49,224 nt of DNA from SIG440 sp045579055 (GCA_045579055.1 JAZNLK010000042.1:1-49224); one strand, 5' to 3'. Positions 23,201-31,403 are shown, counted from the first letter of the stretch. The notes: generated by a model from the letters alone, not told the origin. Made by a program: numbers and translations.

Positions 23201-24547
23201 TTAATTTTCAGCGTAACCTTTGGCCTTTATGGCATCAACAACCCGATTTGCCATGGTCTCACATATTGCTTCACCTTTTGCTTCAACCATAACACGGATA
23301 AGCGGTTCTGTTCCACTCTTTCTGAAAAGAATTCTGCCGTCATCACCAAGCGCCGCTTCAACTTCAGCTACCACTTTCTTCACATCAGGGTCATTAAGAG
23401 GGGCATCCTTGTCAGTAACACGAACGTTAATCAACAGCTGAGGGAATTTTTCGAATCCGTCACAAAGCTTGGAGGCAGGGAGCTTGCTTTCGATCAAAAC
23501 TTCCATAACCTTCAATGCTGTTATAAGTCCGTCACCGGTTGATGCAAATTTTGAAAAAATTATATGTCCCGATTCCTCACCACCCAATCGGTAATCATTG
23601 GTCTGCATTGCCTCATAAACATATTTGTCACCAACGTCTGTTTTCACATAATTGATTCCCGCTTCGTCAAAAGCCTTATACAGTCCGAAATTCGACATAA
23701 CTGTTGTAACCACCGTATTATTGGCAAGACTTCCGTTTGCCTTCATATATTTTCCGCAGAAATACATAATATGGTCGCCTGTGAGAACATTTCCCTTTTC
23801 ATCAACGGCGAGACATCTGTCCGCATCACCATCAAAGGCAAAACCAATATCCAGGTTATTTTCCTTAACAAGCTGACAAAGATTTGCCATATGCGTTGAA
23901 CCGCATTCATAATTTATATTGAAACCGTTGGGCTGATTTCCAATCACATATGTCTCAGCACCCAAGGTGTCAAATATGTTTTTTGCAAGCATCCATGTAC
24001 TTCCGTTTGAACAGTCAAGACCAATCTTGAGACCTCTGTATGAATTTCTTGCAAGAGAAATGATATAACCGGTATAACGGTTACGTCCTGCAACATAGTC
24101 GATTGTTCTTCCGATATTCTCACCGGTTGCAAGGGGGACTTCTCCGATAACACCGTCAATGTATGCTTCGATGTCTGCAATAATGGACTCTGACATTTTT
24201 TCGCCTTTGCTGTTTATCAGCTTAATTCCGTTGTCACCATACGGATTGTGGCTTGCAGAAATCATAATTCCGCAATCAAAGTCTTCTGTTCGCACAACAT
24301 ACGAAACCGACGGTGTGGTGGTAACGTGCAAAAGGTAAGCATCTGCACCGCTGGCTGTGAGTCCTGCCGCCAGGGCATACTCAAACATATAACTGGAACG
24401 TCTGGTATCCTTTCCGATTACAACATTACACTTATGCTCCTTGCCATAATGCCAACCAAGATATCTGCCTATTTTGAATGCATGCTCAACCGTGAGAGTC
24501 TTGTTTGCCTCCCCTCTGAATCCGTCTGTGCCGAAATACTTTCCCAT
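23201..24547 (-). CDS. glmM: Phosphoglucosamine mutase
   Basis: This 448-residue alpha-D-phosphohexomutase converts glucosamine-6-phosphate to glucosamine-1-phosphate. GKYFGTDGFRGEAN is the conserved start. The phosphoserine lies in ISASHNPYGDNG near residue 99. Metal binding is in FDGDADRC near 240, sugar binding in GGEESGHII near 325, and phosphate binding in FRKSGTEPLIRVM near 405. The ATG at 24547 has AAGGAGAGA upstream. It follows glmS by 74 bases and shares the pathway with it, so the two are likely cotranscribed. Confidence 0.97.
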   Translation of the reverse strand: MGKYFGTDGFRGEANKTLTVEHAFKIGRYLGWHYGKEHKCNVVIGKDTRRSSYMFEYALAAGLTASGADAYLLHVTTTPSVSYVVRTEDFDCGIMISASHNPYGDNGIKLINSKGEKMSESIIADIEAYIDGVIGEVPLATGENIGRTIDYVAGRNRYTGYIISLARNSYRGLKIGLDCSNGSTWMLAKNIFDTLGAETYVIGNQPNGFNINYECGSTHMANLCQLVKENNLDIGFAFDGDADRCLAVDEKGNVLTGDHIMYFCGKYMKANGSLANNTVVTTVMSNFGLYKAFDEAGINYVKTDVGDKYVYEAMQTNDYRLGGEESGHIIFSKFASTGDGLITALKVMEVLIESKLPASKLCDGFEKFPQLLINVRVTDKDAPLNDPDVKKVVAEVEAALGDDGRILFRKSGTEPLIRVMVEAKGEAICETMANRVVDAIKAKGYAEN

Positions 24548-24582
24548 ATAATATCTCTCCTTTATTTTCAAATTTTTATGTA

Positions 24583-24605
24583 GCGGAGCGAAAACACCGC
24601 TCCGC
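24583..24605 (-). other. Intercistronic hairpin between glmS and glmM
   Basis: GCGGAGCG (24583-24590) pairs perfectly with CGCTCCGC (24598-24605) around a seven-base loop. On the minus strand it is followed by TACATAAAAATTT rather than a clean T run, so it is a weak terminator, an RNA-processing site or an mRNA stabiliser rather than an operon end. Confidence 0.5.
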
Positions 24606-24621
24606 CGGACTTTTAACATAA

Positions 24622-26439
24622 TTATTCAACGGTAACCGATTTTGCAAGATTTCTCGGTTTGTCAACATCCAGTCCCAAACCGCACGCCACATAATACGCA
24701 ACCAATTGTGCAAGAGTTGCTGCCACCAAGGTTGCAAAAGCTCCGTCAATTTGAGGAATTCTTATAACATCCTCTGCAATTCCATCCGGAATTTCCATAT
24801 TCTCCGGACAAAATAACACAACCCGTGCGCCTCTGGCAGAAACTTCCTTTATATTGCTAAAGGATTTTTCCGCAATCTTCGGGTCTGTTACAAAAGCAAA
24901 GACAGGAACTCCATCCGTTATAAGCGAAATCGTTCCGTGCTTCATTTCCCCGGCAGCAATTCCCTCGCAATGGATGTATGAAATCTCTTTCATTTTCAGA
25001 GCGGCTTCAAGGCTCAACGCATAATCCGAGCCGCGTCCCATAAAGAAAATACTTCTGCTTTGCTTATACTTTTCCGCCACAAATCTGCACTGTTCTTTTT
25101 TCAGCAATGCCTTTTCAATGGTGCAGGGAACATCCTCCAACAATTTTTGCGACAGGCTTTCTGCCTCATTTCCTGTAATATTCCCAACAGCAACGCCCAT
25201 TCCCATTGCTATCAGCAATAACGCCGAAATCTGAGCTGTGTATGCCTTGGTGCTTGCAACAGCGATTTCAGGACCTGCATTGGTATAAAACACGTAATCA
25301 GCCTCTCTTGCCACCGAAGAACCTCTGACATTTACTATACCAACCGTTCTGACCTCACGCTTTTTCGCAAGTCTCAACGCCGCAAGAGTATCTGCCGTTT
25401 CTCCCGACTGTGATATTACAATAACAATATCATTCCTATCCAAAATGGGATTGCAGTATCTGAACTCCGAGGCAAGTTCCACCGAAACAGAAATCCCCGT
25501 GGTTTTTTCAATGACTGTTTTACCCATCATTCCGGCGTGCATAGCAGTTCCGCAAGCAACAATATGGATTCTTTTTGCATCCTTGAACCAATCTGCATCA
25601 AGTTTCAAAACTCCGTTTTCCAACAAAGAACCAACGGTCTTTGATACAACTTCCGGCTCTTCACAAATCTCTTTCAGCATAAAATGCGGAAATCCGTACT
25701 TTGATGCTTCACCGGCATCCCAATGTGCTGTTTCAAAGTTCTGTGGCACACATTGCCCCTTCTCATTGAGGATAACAATATCATTATTGTTTAAAATTGC
25801 AATTTCATCTTCCTCAAGTCGTCGGAACTGCTTTGTGTATTCCAACACCGCAGAAACATCCGAAGCAAAAAAACTACCGTTTTCAGAAGGTGCCACAAGA
25901 AGCGGGCTGTCCTTTCTGAACCCGAAAATTTTGTTTTCCTCATCACAGAACATAACGCAAACTGCATATGAGCCACGAAACATTTTTATCGCTTCTCTTA
26001 TTGCAACAACAGGTTCATTCTCCCTGACATAGAAAAAATCAATCAGTTTTGCCGCCGCTTCAGTATCCGTTTCCGACTCAAATGTATAACCCTGCTTCAG
26101 CAAAAACTCTTTCAGTTCAGCATAGTTTTCGATTATGCCGTTGTGAACAAGCGCTACCCTCTCGGTTCCGTGTGGATGAGCATTCCGCACCGAGGGCTCA
26201 CCATGGGTTGCCCACCGTGTGTGTCCGATTCCGCATCCGATTTCATTTCTGCCGCACAAATCCCTCAAAGCAGTTTTCAATACTTCAATCTTGCCCTTGC
26301 TTTTTACCGTCTTTATTTTACCGCTGTCAAAGAAGGCTACTCCTGCCGAGTCATAGCCTCTGTATTCAAGAGCAGAAAGCCCTTGAACTATTTTGGGCAA
26401 TGCAAAACCAATGCCCGAATAACCTATAATTCCGCACAT
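24622..26439 (-). CDS. glmS: Glutamine--fructose-6-phosphate aminotransferase
   Basis: This 605-residue enzyme makes glucosamine-6-phosphate from fructose-6-phosphate and glutamine, the entry to amino-sugar synthesis. Cys2 of MCGIIGYSG is the glutaminase nucleophile after Met removal. GHTRWATHGEPS near residue 73 and NGIIENY near 100 complete the glutaminase site. Two SIS domains follow, with CGTAMHAG near 300, VISQSGETADTLAALR near 345 and the terminal LAKSVTVE that closes the isomerase site. The ATG at 26439 has AGGAG upstream. A glmS ribozyme lies in the leader, so the mRNA should be cleaved when glucosamine-6-phosphate is abundant. Confidence 0.98.
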   Translation of the reverse strand: MCGIIGYSGIGFALPKIVQGLSALEYRGYDSAGVAFFDSGKIKTVKSKGKIEVLKTALRDLCGRNEIGCGIGHTRWATHGEPSVRNAHPHGTERVALVHNGIIENYAELKEFLLKQGYTFESETDTEAAAKLIDFFYVRENEPVVAIREAIKMFRGSYAVCVMFCDEENKIFGFRKDSPLLVAPSENGSFFASDVSAVLEYTKQFRRLEEDEIAILNNNDIVILNEKGQCVPQNFETAHWDAGEASKYGFPHFMLKEICEEPEVVSKTVGSLLENGVLKLDADWFKDAKRIHIVACGTAMHAGMMGKTVIEKTTGISVSVELASEFRYCNPILDRNDIVIVISQSGETADTLAALRLAKKREVRTVGIVNVRGSSVAREADYVFYTNAGPEIAVASTKAYTAQISALLLIAMGMGVAVGNITGNEAESLSQKLLEDVPCTIEKALLKKEQCRFVAEKYKQSRSIFFMGRGSDYALSLEAALKMKEISYIHCEGIAAGEMKHGTISLITDGVPVFAFVTDPKIAEKSFSNIKEVSARGARVVLFCPENMEIPDGIAEDVIRIPQIDGAFATLVAATLAQLVAYYVACGLGLDVDKPRNLAKSVTVE

Positions 26440-26463
26440 ATCAAATAATCTCCTTCGTTGCCA

Positions 26464-26497
26464 AACCCTGGGTGGGGACAAGTCCGGAATCCGGTCA
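26464..26497. repeat. Repeat-like palindromic segment in the glmS leader
   Basis: CCGGATTCCGG lies next to a CCC/GGG-rich part containing GTGGGGAC, between the ribozyme and the glmS SD. Its GC-rich composition differs from the surrounding leader. A related GTGGGGAC motif is found near 36144-36151. Repeat status can only be confirmed in the whole genome. Confidence 0.35.
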
Positions 26498-26504
26498 ATT
26501 ATTA

Positions 26505-26640
26505 AATTATACCCTTTGGATATACTTTTGTTTGTTTGTATACACCCTGACGATATGGGTCATACCGAAGAAGTACCCGCCGAAAACTTCGAATTACTCC
26601 TTACCTCGTCACCGCAAGTACGCGGTCTGGCGCTAAACAG
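26505..26640 (-). ncRNA. glmS ribozyme (glucosamine-6-phosphate-activated self-cleaving riboswitch)
   Basis: The minus strand reads TTTAGCGCC, with cleavage expected between A26634 and G26633. P1 follows as ACCGC-loop-GCGGT, then the conserved core TGACGAGG. P2.1-type arms AGGAGTA and TACTTCT enclose TTCGAAGTTTTCGGCGG, and further hairpins CGGTAT/ATATCG and a GGGTGTATAC/GTATATCC pair follow. The AGCGCC, TGACGAGG and TTTTCGGCGG blocks are in the order known from the B. subtilis ribozyme. It sits directly upstream of glmS. The 3' limit is approximate. Confidence 0.92.
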
Positions 26641-26730
26641 TTATGCCGCAAGAGATACAGCACTGCCTTGAACAGCAAGCTCTTTCAGTGTCCCCTGTGT
26701 GTCTGAGCACACCCCAAAATATATTCCTTG
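26640..26730 (-). promoter_or_regulatory. Structured glmS leader upstream of the ribozyme, function unknown
   Basis: The roughly 90-base segment between the presumed transcription start and the ribozyme has a GTGTG-CTCAGA-CACAC hairpin. Two overlapping pairings follow, CACTG with CAGTG and AAGAG with CTCTT. The last two interleave, so they form either a pseudoknot or alternative structures. It is not part of the known ribozyme core, and I do not recognise it. Confidence 0.4.
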
Positions 26731-26732
26731 CT

Positions 26733-26761
26733 GTATATTGTAGCTAAAACTTAGTCACAAT
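26733..26761 (-). promoter_or_regulatory. Candidate sigma-A promoter of glmS
   Basis: On the minus strand TTGTGA and TATACA are separated by 17 bases, overlapping the last codons of the upstream beta-helix gene. Transcription would start near 26725 and include the leader and ribozyme. The match to consensus is moderate. Confidence 0.5.
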
Positions 26762-27400
26762 ATTCTCTTGACTTTTGAAAATTGAATTTTCTTTCAAAAA
26801 ACCTCTGACTCTTGAAAGAGGATAAACGGTACAATTTTTGCCGATTACCGTTCCGGGACAAAGAACGCTGTTGCAACCTACTTCCGTAAAGTCACCAACC
26901 ATTGCACCAAACTTTTTCAGTCCTGTTTCAATCTTTTCGCCGTCGTTGGCAACAGTCACCAGTGTTTTGTCACTCTTGACATTTGAAGTAACTGCTCCTG
27001 CACCCAGATGGGATTTGAATCCCAGCACTGAATCGCCCACATAATTGAAATGAGGAATCTGCACATTATCGAAAATAATGCTGTTTTTCATTTCAGTTGA
27101 ATTGCCCACAACACAATTCTTTCCAACGATAACCCCGCCACGGATAAACGCACAATGTCGGATTTCGGCATCCTCATCAATGATACACGGAGCCCCGATA
27201 TATGCTGACGGATAAACCTTCGCAGATTTGGCAACCCATACCTGCGGTGAAACCTCCTCAAACCGTTCCTTGTCCAGAGACTCACCCAAGGTCACAACAA
27301 AATTCTTGATTTCTCCGAGAATCTGCCACGGGTATTCACTCTGTTCAAGCAAAGGTGCCGCAATAGTTTTTGAAAGATCAAAAAGCTCTGTTGTTTTCAT
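26744..27400 (-). CDS. GlmU-like left-handed beta-helix acyltransferase (single domain)
   Basis: This 218-residue protein is made largely of hexapeptide repeats (about 55-200), such as VYPSAYIGAPCIIDEDAEI and GVIVGKNCVVGNSTEMKN. PHFNYVGDSVLG near residue 122 and HLGAGAVTSN near 136 parallel the GlmU acetyltransferase region with its catalytic His. No N-terminal uridyltransferase domain is present. The likely role is N-acetylation of glucosamine-1-phosphate or a related nucleotide-sugar step; this rests on fold similarity and on its place just upstream of glmS and glmM. The ATG at 27400 has a full AAAGGAGGTGAG site. Confidence 0.8.
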   Translation of the reverse strand: MKTTELFDLSKTIAAPLLEQSEYPWQILGEIKNFVVTLGESLDKERFEEVSPQVWVAKSAKVYPSAYIGAPCIIDEDAEIRHCAFIRGGVIVGKNCVVGNSTEMKNSIIFDNVQIPHFNYVGDSVLGFKSHLGAGAVTSNVKSDKTLVTVANDGEKIETGLKKFGAMVGDFTEVGCNSVLCPGTVIGKNCTVYPLSRVRGFLKENSIFKSQENIVTKF

Positions 27401-27422
27401 ATTCTCACCTCCTTTCATATAC

Positions 27423-27451
27423 ATTTTATACTATTTTTTTAGTTTTGACAA
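27423..27451 (-). promoter_or_regulatory. Sigma-A promoter of the GlmU-like gene
   Basis: TTGTCA (27446-27451) and TAAAAT (27423-27428) with a 17-base spacer on the minus strand. Confidence 0.6.
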
Positions 27452-27480
27452 TAGTTTTGAGAAATATTTAAAATTTTCGT

Positions 27481-27512
27481 AAAAAAACAGGGTATACAAC
27501 AAAATATACCCT
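27481..27512 (-). terminator. Rho-independent terminator after truA
   Basis: An 8-base-pair stem AGGGTATA / TATACCCT is followed on the minus strand by GTTTTTTT, 11 bases after the truA stop codon. Confidence 0.8.
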
Positions 27513-27522
27513 AAATCAACCG

Positions 27523-28260
27523 TTAATACTCAACTGAAAGCAAGGTCAGTCCTTTCCCCGGCAAGGTTACACCTGCCAGCTCACGATTTTTGCTCTCAAA
27601 CACCTCATCAATAACCTCCGCACCGCATTTTCCCAGTCCGATTTCCAACAGAGTTCCTGCCATAATTCTCACCATATTATATAAGAAGCCATTTCCTGTC
27701 ACCGCAATCACAATATCATCACCGAACCGTTCAACGCCGATGCTGTAAATTGTTCTGACGGTGGATTTTTTGAATCTTTTCACCGCTGAAAACCCAGCAA
27801 AGTCATGCTCGCCAATAAATCTCTTTGCAGCAGTTTTCATTTTTGCTTCATCAACCGTCTCAAGTACCGTATGCATATATCTATGCTCAAAAACAGCCGG
27901 TATATTGCTGTTGTGAATACGGTAAACATATGTTTTCCGCTTTGCGTTAAGTCTTGCATGAAAGCGTGTGTCCGCTTCGCTCAGTTCCGTGACGGCAATA
28001 TCATCAGGAAGATAAGTGTTCAGATAATCTCTGATTTCCTCATCTGTTTTTTCAATATCAATTTTGAAGCTTGCAACCTGCCCTTTTGCGTGAACACCCT
28101 TATCCGTCCTTCCTGAACCGTGAATTTCCACCGAATGCCCGGTCATTTTTCCAAGGACATTTTCAAGTTTTTCCTGAATGGAATTTGCCGTATTTCCTTG
28201 ACGTTGCCAACCGTTATATTTTGTACCGTCGTATTGAACGGTCATTCTGTAATTCTTCAC
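27523..28260 (-). CDS. truA: tRNA pseudouridine(38-40) synthase
   Basis: This 245-residue enzyme isomerises uridines 38-40 of the tRNA anticodon arm. The catalytic Asp is in GSGRTDKGVHAKGQ near residue 52. YDGTKYNGWQRQ at the start and RMTVQYDG before it are typical, as are FHARLNAKRKTYVYRI near 98 and GNGFLYNMVRIMAGTL near 200. It starts at GTG, overlapping the upstream PBP stop as GTGA, with AGGAG seven bases upstream, so it is translationally coupled to the cell-wall module. A terminator follows. Confidence 0.96.
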   Translation of the reverse strand: MKNYRMTVQYDGTKYNGWQRQGNTANSIQEKLENVLGKMTGHSVEIHGSGRTDKGVHAKGQVASFKIDIEKTDEEIRDYLNTYLPDDIAVTELSEADTRFHARLNAKRKTYVYRIHNSNIPAVFEHRYMHTVLETVDEAKMKTAAKRFIGEHDFAGFSAVKRFKKSTVRTIYSIGVERFGDDIVIAVTGNGFLYNMVRIMAGTLLEIGLGKCGAEVIDEVFESKNRELAGVTLPGKGLTLLSVEY

Positions 28261-29648
28261 TTTGTCGCTCCTTCCTGCAAAGACAGATATTTATTCATTA
28301 TGCGCCCCGCAATGGGTGCTGCCGAATCACCGCCGCTGGTGCCGTCGTTCTCAAGCACAACCGCAATGGCAATCTGCGGTTCCTCTGCAGGTGCATAACC
28401 GACAAACCAGGCGTGGTCATTTTCAGTTCCGTTTTCCGCGGTACCGGTCTTTCCTGCAACAGTCACTCCGGGAATTTGTGCCCTGGTTCCTGTCCCTGCC
28501 CGAACCACTTCTATCATCATTTTCTCGATATATTCCGCACACTCTTCAGACAGTGGTCGTTCCATTATCTGAGGATGAGTTTTTGAAACAACCTGGTCTC
28601 CTCTGGTTATTTTTTTTACCAGATACGGTTTCATAACCTTTCCGTCATTGGCTATTGCAGAACAAACAGTCAGCATATGAAGTGGTGTTGTCAAAAGCTT
28701 TCCCTGTCCGATTGCAACCAAAGCGCTGTCAGCATCCGTCATACGACTATACTCAATACGGCTTTTTTCAACAGGAACATCAAAGTCAATTTTTTTGCCA
28801 ACACCAAACCTTTCTGCACTGTCCTTTATTTTTTCAGAACCAAGCTCATATCCGATTTCGCAAAAAACCTGATTACTTGAAACCCTGAAGGCATCCTCAA
28901 CTGTCACCTCTCCGTATGCTTTGCCGTTGTAGTTTTCAACTGTCAGTCCGCCTTCTTCAAACTTTCCCGTATCTTCAAAAACCCGACCTTCCATACCGTT
29001 TTCAAAAGCAGCTGCCGCTGTCACAATTTTGAAAGTTGAGCCCGGAGGATAAAGTGCCTTTGTAACTCTGTTAAACAATGGGTTTTCTTCGTCCTCAACA
29101 AAGTTGTTCCATTCCGCCTCCAGCACGGAACTTTTCGGGTCATAATCAGGAAGACTGACCATTGCAAGGATTTCTCCTGTCTGTGGATTCATCGCCACAA
29201 CAGCACCGCGTTTTCCTTTCATCTGGTTGTATGCATATTCCTGAACTCTTGTGTCAATTGTAAGGTTCAAATCAAAACCCTTCTTTTTTTCACCCGAGAA
29301 TATATTCATATCATCACGTGCAAGAAGCTCACGATCATATTCCATTTCAAGCATACTTTTTCCGTAAATCGGCGAACAGTAACCTATAACATGGCTATAC
29401 ATTCTGCCGTAATGATAAACTCTCTCCACCTTCTCGCCATCATCCACCGATTCCGCCAGAAGTTCACCGTTACTGTCAAAAATCTTGCCTCGGGCAACTC
29501 TTTTCTCATCGTCCCATTGGCGGCGGTTATAGGGATTTGTGTAAATGTCATCCGCAACAAAATGCTGAAAATACAGCAGGTATGAAAGCAGAGCAAGAAA
29601 CAACCCCGACACAACAATCAGAACGCGGATTATTCTTTTATTCTCCAC
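28257..29648 (-). CDS. Class B penicillin-binding protein (PbpA/FtsI-like transpeptidase)
   Basis: This 463-residue monofunctional transpeptidase cross-links peptidoglycan outside the membrane. One N-terminal membrane helix (about 6-26) precedes a short dimerisation region with RGKIFDSNGELLAES. The active site motifs are STFK near residue 203 (acylated Ser), SSN near 256 and KTGTAEN near 398. The start is GTG at 29648, with GGGGGCGG upstream and overlapping the end of the SEDS gene; an earlier TTG is inside that SD. It is short and lacks PASTA domains. With the SEDS partner upstream it should form a glycosyltransferase-transpeptidase pair. Whether that pair serves division, elongation or the spore cortex is not shown. 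Confidence 0.93.
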   Translation of the reverse strand: MENKRIIRVLIVVSGLFLALLSYLLYFQHFVADDIYTNPYNRRQWDDEKRVARGKIFDSNGELLAESVDDGEKVERVYHYGRMYSHVIGYCSPIYGKSMLEMEYDRELLARDDMNIFSGEKKKGFDLNLTIDTRVQEYAYNQMKGKRGAVVAMNPQTGEILAMVSLPDYDPKSSVLEAEWNNFVEDEENPLFNRVTKALYPPGSTFKIVTAAAAFENGMEGRVFEDTGKFEEGGLTVENYNGKAYGEVTVEDAFRVSSNQVFCEIGYELGSEKIKDSAERFGVGKKIDFDVPVEKSRIEYSRMTDADSALVAIGQGKLLTTPLHMLTVCSAIANDGKVMKPYLVKKITRGDQVVSKTHPQIMERPLSEECAEYIEKMMIEVVRAGTGTRAQIPGVTVAGKTGTAENGTENDHAWFVGYAPAEEPQIAIAVVLENDGTSGGDSAAPIAGRIMNKYLSLQEGATK

Positions 29649-30873
29649 CGATTTCCGCCCCCTTTCTTTCCTCAAGAGCCGAAATCGCCTGTATTATCCC
29701 CAGTGATGCAAAGCTCACAACTATTGAGGTTCCGCCATAACTCACAAAGGGCACGGTTATTCCGGTCAAAGGAATAAACTTAACCACTCCGCCGATTATT
29801 ATAAAAGTCTGCAACGCAAACATAACGCTAAGTCCAAAGGCAACCGCTTTGTTAAACGGGTCTGTTGTCTGCAACGTGACCTTAAAACATCTGTACGCCA
29901 GCAAGAAAAACAGTATGATAACTGCCGCTCCGCCAAAAACACCCATTTCCTCGCATATTGCCGAAAAAATAAAGTCGGTATGCACTTCGGGAATATATTC
30001 AGGTGCACCGTTCCCCAAGCCTCTGCCAAAGAAACCACCGGATGCAATTCCGAAAAGTGACTGTGTTATCTGATATCCCTTGTCGGAAATATCCTTCCAA
30101 GGGTCCAGCCACGCATCCACTCTGACCTGAATATGATAAAGATACTTATACCCCACATACCCTACAGCAAGAACTGCCAGAACATTTAGAGCCAGAAACC
30201 ATCTGTGCGTTTCATACACATAGAGCACAAATATGTAGATTGAAAAAATAACCAGAATTGTACCCCAGTCCCGTTGAAGCATAAGAAAAACAATAAAAAC
30301 ATAAGTCAATCCACCGGTTATGGCCGTGGATGATATTCCCATAAAAGCTTTTTTGTCAGTTTTCGTATAATAACACGCCAGAAACATAACATACAAAATC
30401 TTTATAATTTCGGAAGGCTGAAAAGCCAGCGGTCCCACATTTACCCAGTTTTTCGCACCATTCACTTCCTTGCCTGCCACAAGGGTAAACAGGAACAATG
30501 CAATTCCGCCCAGGGCGTATAAAACACCCATTCTGTCCCAGAAACGGATTTTATAATACACCAGATATGTCAGAAAGAAAACCGTGCACCCCAAACCAAT
30601 CCACAAAACCTGTTTTAGTCCCATTTCCGGATTGATTCTGCAAATCATAAGAATACCTATGGACATAAGCATCGAAGCAATGAGAATAAGGAACTTGTCC
30701 CCCATCCTGCAAAGCACAATCACGGTATACGTAACAATGAACAACCCAAGCACACCAAAACCCACCAACAGAATTTTATTTTGAAGGTCGTTGGCTGTGT
30801 ATAAAAGCAAAAATCCAAAAATATCCAGAAGAATCAGCAAGTATGCCGGAACTCTGTAACTTCCTTTTCTCAT
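29638..30873 (-). CDS. SEDS-family peptidoglycan glycosyltransferase (FtsW/RodA/SpoVE)
   Basis: This 411-residue protein has about ten membrane helices and polymerises lipid II. Conserved parts are NGAKNWVNVGPLAFQPSE near residue 138-155, QRDWGTILV near 205 and GRGLGNGAPEYIPEVHTDFI near 285 in the large outer loop. TVPFVSYGGTS near 378 is also diagnostic. Its ATG shares one base with the FHA stop codon (TGATG) and has GGAGGAG upstream. The gene overlaps the PBP start by 11 bases. It is the enzymatic partner of the PBP; sequence alone does not separate FtsW, RodA and SpoVE roles. Confidence 0.94.
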   Translation of the reverse strand: MRKGSYRVPAYLLILLDIFGFLLLYTANDLQNKILLVGFGVLGLFIVTYTVIVLCRMGDKFLILIASMLMSIGILMICRINPEMGLKQVLWIGLGCTVFFLTYLVYYKIRFWDRMGVLYALGGIALFLFTLVAGKEVNGAKNWVNVGPLAFQPSEIIKILYVMFLACYYTKTDKKAFMGISSTAITGGLTYVFIVFLMLQRDWGTILVIFSIYIFVLYVYETHRWFLALNVLAVLAVGYVGYKYLYHIQVRVDAWLDPWKDISDKGYQITQSLFGIASGGFFGRGLGNGAPEYIPEVHTDFIFSAICEEMGVFGGAAVIILFFLLAYRCFKVTLQTTDPFNKAVAFGLSVMFALQTFIIIGGVVKFIPLTGITVPFVSYGGTSIVVSFASLGIIQAISALEERKGAEIGGE

Positions 30874-31352
30874 CAGTTCTCCTCCTTGAATACAAATTGG
30901 AGTTCACCGAATGAAATCTCGTCACCATCTTCAATATGTCTTATTTTTTTCAGTCTTTTTCCGTTCAGGAAGGTTCCGTTTTTGCTGTCTTCATCTTTTA
31001 TAAACCACTTACCGTTTTCGCACCACACTCGAAAATGCTCGGCCGACAAAAAAGCGTGATTGAGAGCCAAATCGCATCTTTTGCCTCTTCCAACGCTGAT
31101 TCCGCTGCTGTTCATACGGTAGCCTGCTTTCATTTTCAGTTCAAGTGCCGCAGAATTTTTCACAGTGCGGAGAACTGCGTAGCACTCCTCTGTTTCCTTT
31201 TTTGCCGGAAGCGGCTTCTTGTCTTTTTCACCCATTTTTTTGATATCCATATATATAAGCCCGATAACAGCAAGGATAAACAAATAAATTATAGTAGTGA
31301 AAACATAACTTAAAATTGATGAAACCATTGAATATACCGACACATTCTCCAC
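30873..31352 (-). CDS. FHA-domain membrane protein
   Basis: This 159-residue protein has one membrane helix (about 15-37) and a cytoplasmic forkhead-associated domain (about 80-155). The domain has GISVGRGKRCDLALNH, LSAEHFRVW, DEDSKNGTFLNG and EDGDEISFGE, covering the conserved Gly-Arg, Ser-x-x-His and Asn-Gly residues that bind phosphothreonine. It heads the FHA-SEDS-PBP-TruA set and overlaps the SEDS gene by one base. It recalls the actinobacterial FhaB-RodA-PbpA group, in which a Ser/Thr kinase signals to wall synthesis. No such kinase lies in this window, so regulation by phosphorylation is inference. Confidence 0.92.
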   Translation of the reverse strand: MENVSVYSMVSSILSYVFTTIIYLFILAVIGLIYMDIKKMGEKDKKPLPAKKETEECYAVLRTVKNSAALELKMKAGYRMNSSGISVGRGKRCDLALNHAFLSAEHFRVWCENGKWFIKDEDSKNGTFLNGKRLKKIRHIEDGDEISFGELQFVFKEEN

Positions 31353-31360
31353 CTCACTTC

Positions 31361-31401
31361 CGAAAAATTCGGCAACAACAAAAAAACGTTGTTGCCGAAT
31401 T
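31361..31401 (-). terminator. Rho-independent terminator after the PpiC gene
   Basis: A perfect 14-base-pair stem (31366-31379 with 31388-31401) is followed on the minus strand by TTTTTC. It fills almost the whole 51-base gap to the FHA gene, leaving no room for a separate promoter. It may act as an attenuator, with readthrough feeding the cell-wall genes. Confidence 0.85.
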
Positions 31402-31403
31402 CA

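Noticed and set aside
26640..26730. 6S RNA, T-box or another known RNA class in the glmS leader
   Set aside because: No T-box sequence (AGGGTGG-type), no central-bubble arrangement that I can recognise as 6S RNA, and the segment leads straight into the glmS ribozyme. I leave it as an unassigned structured leader.
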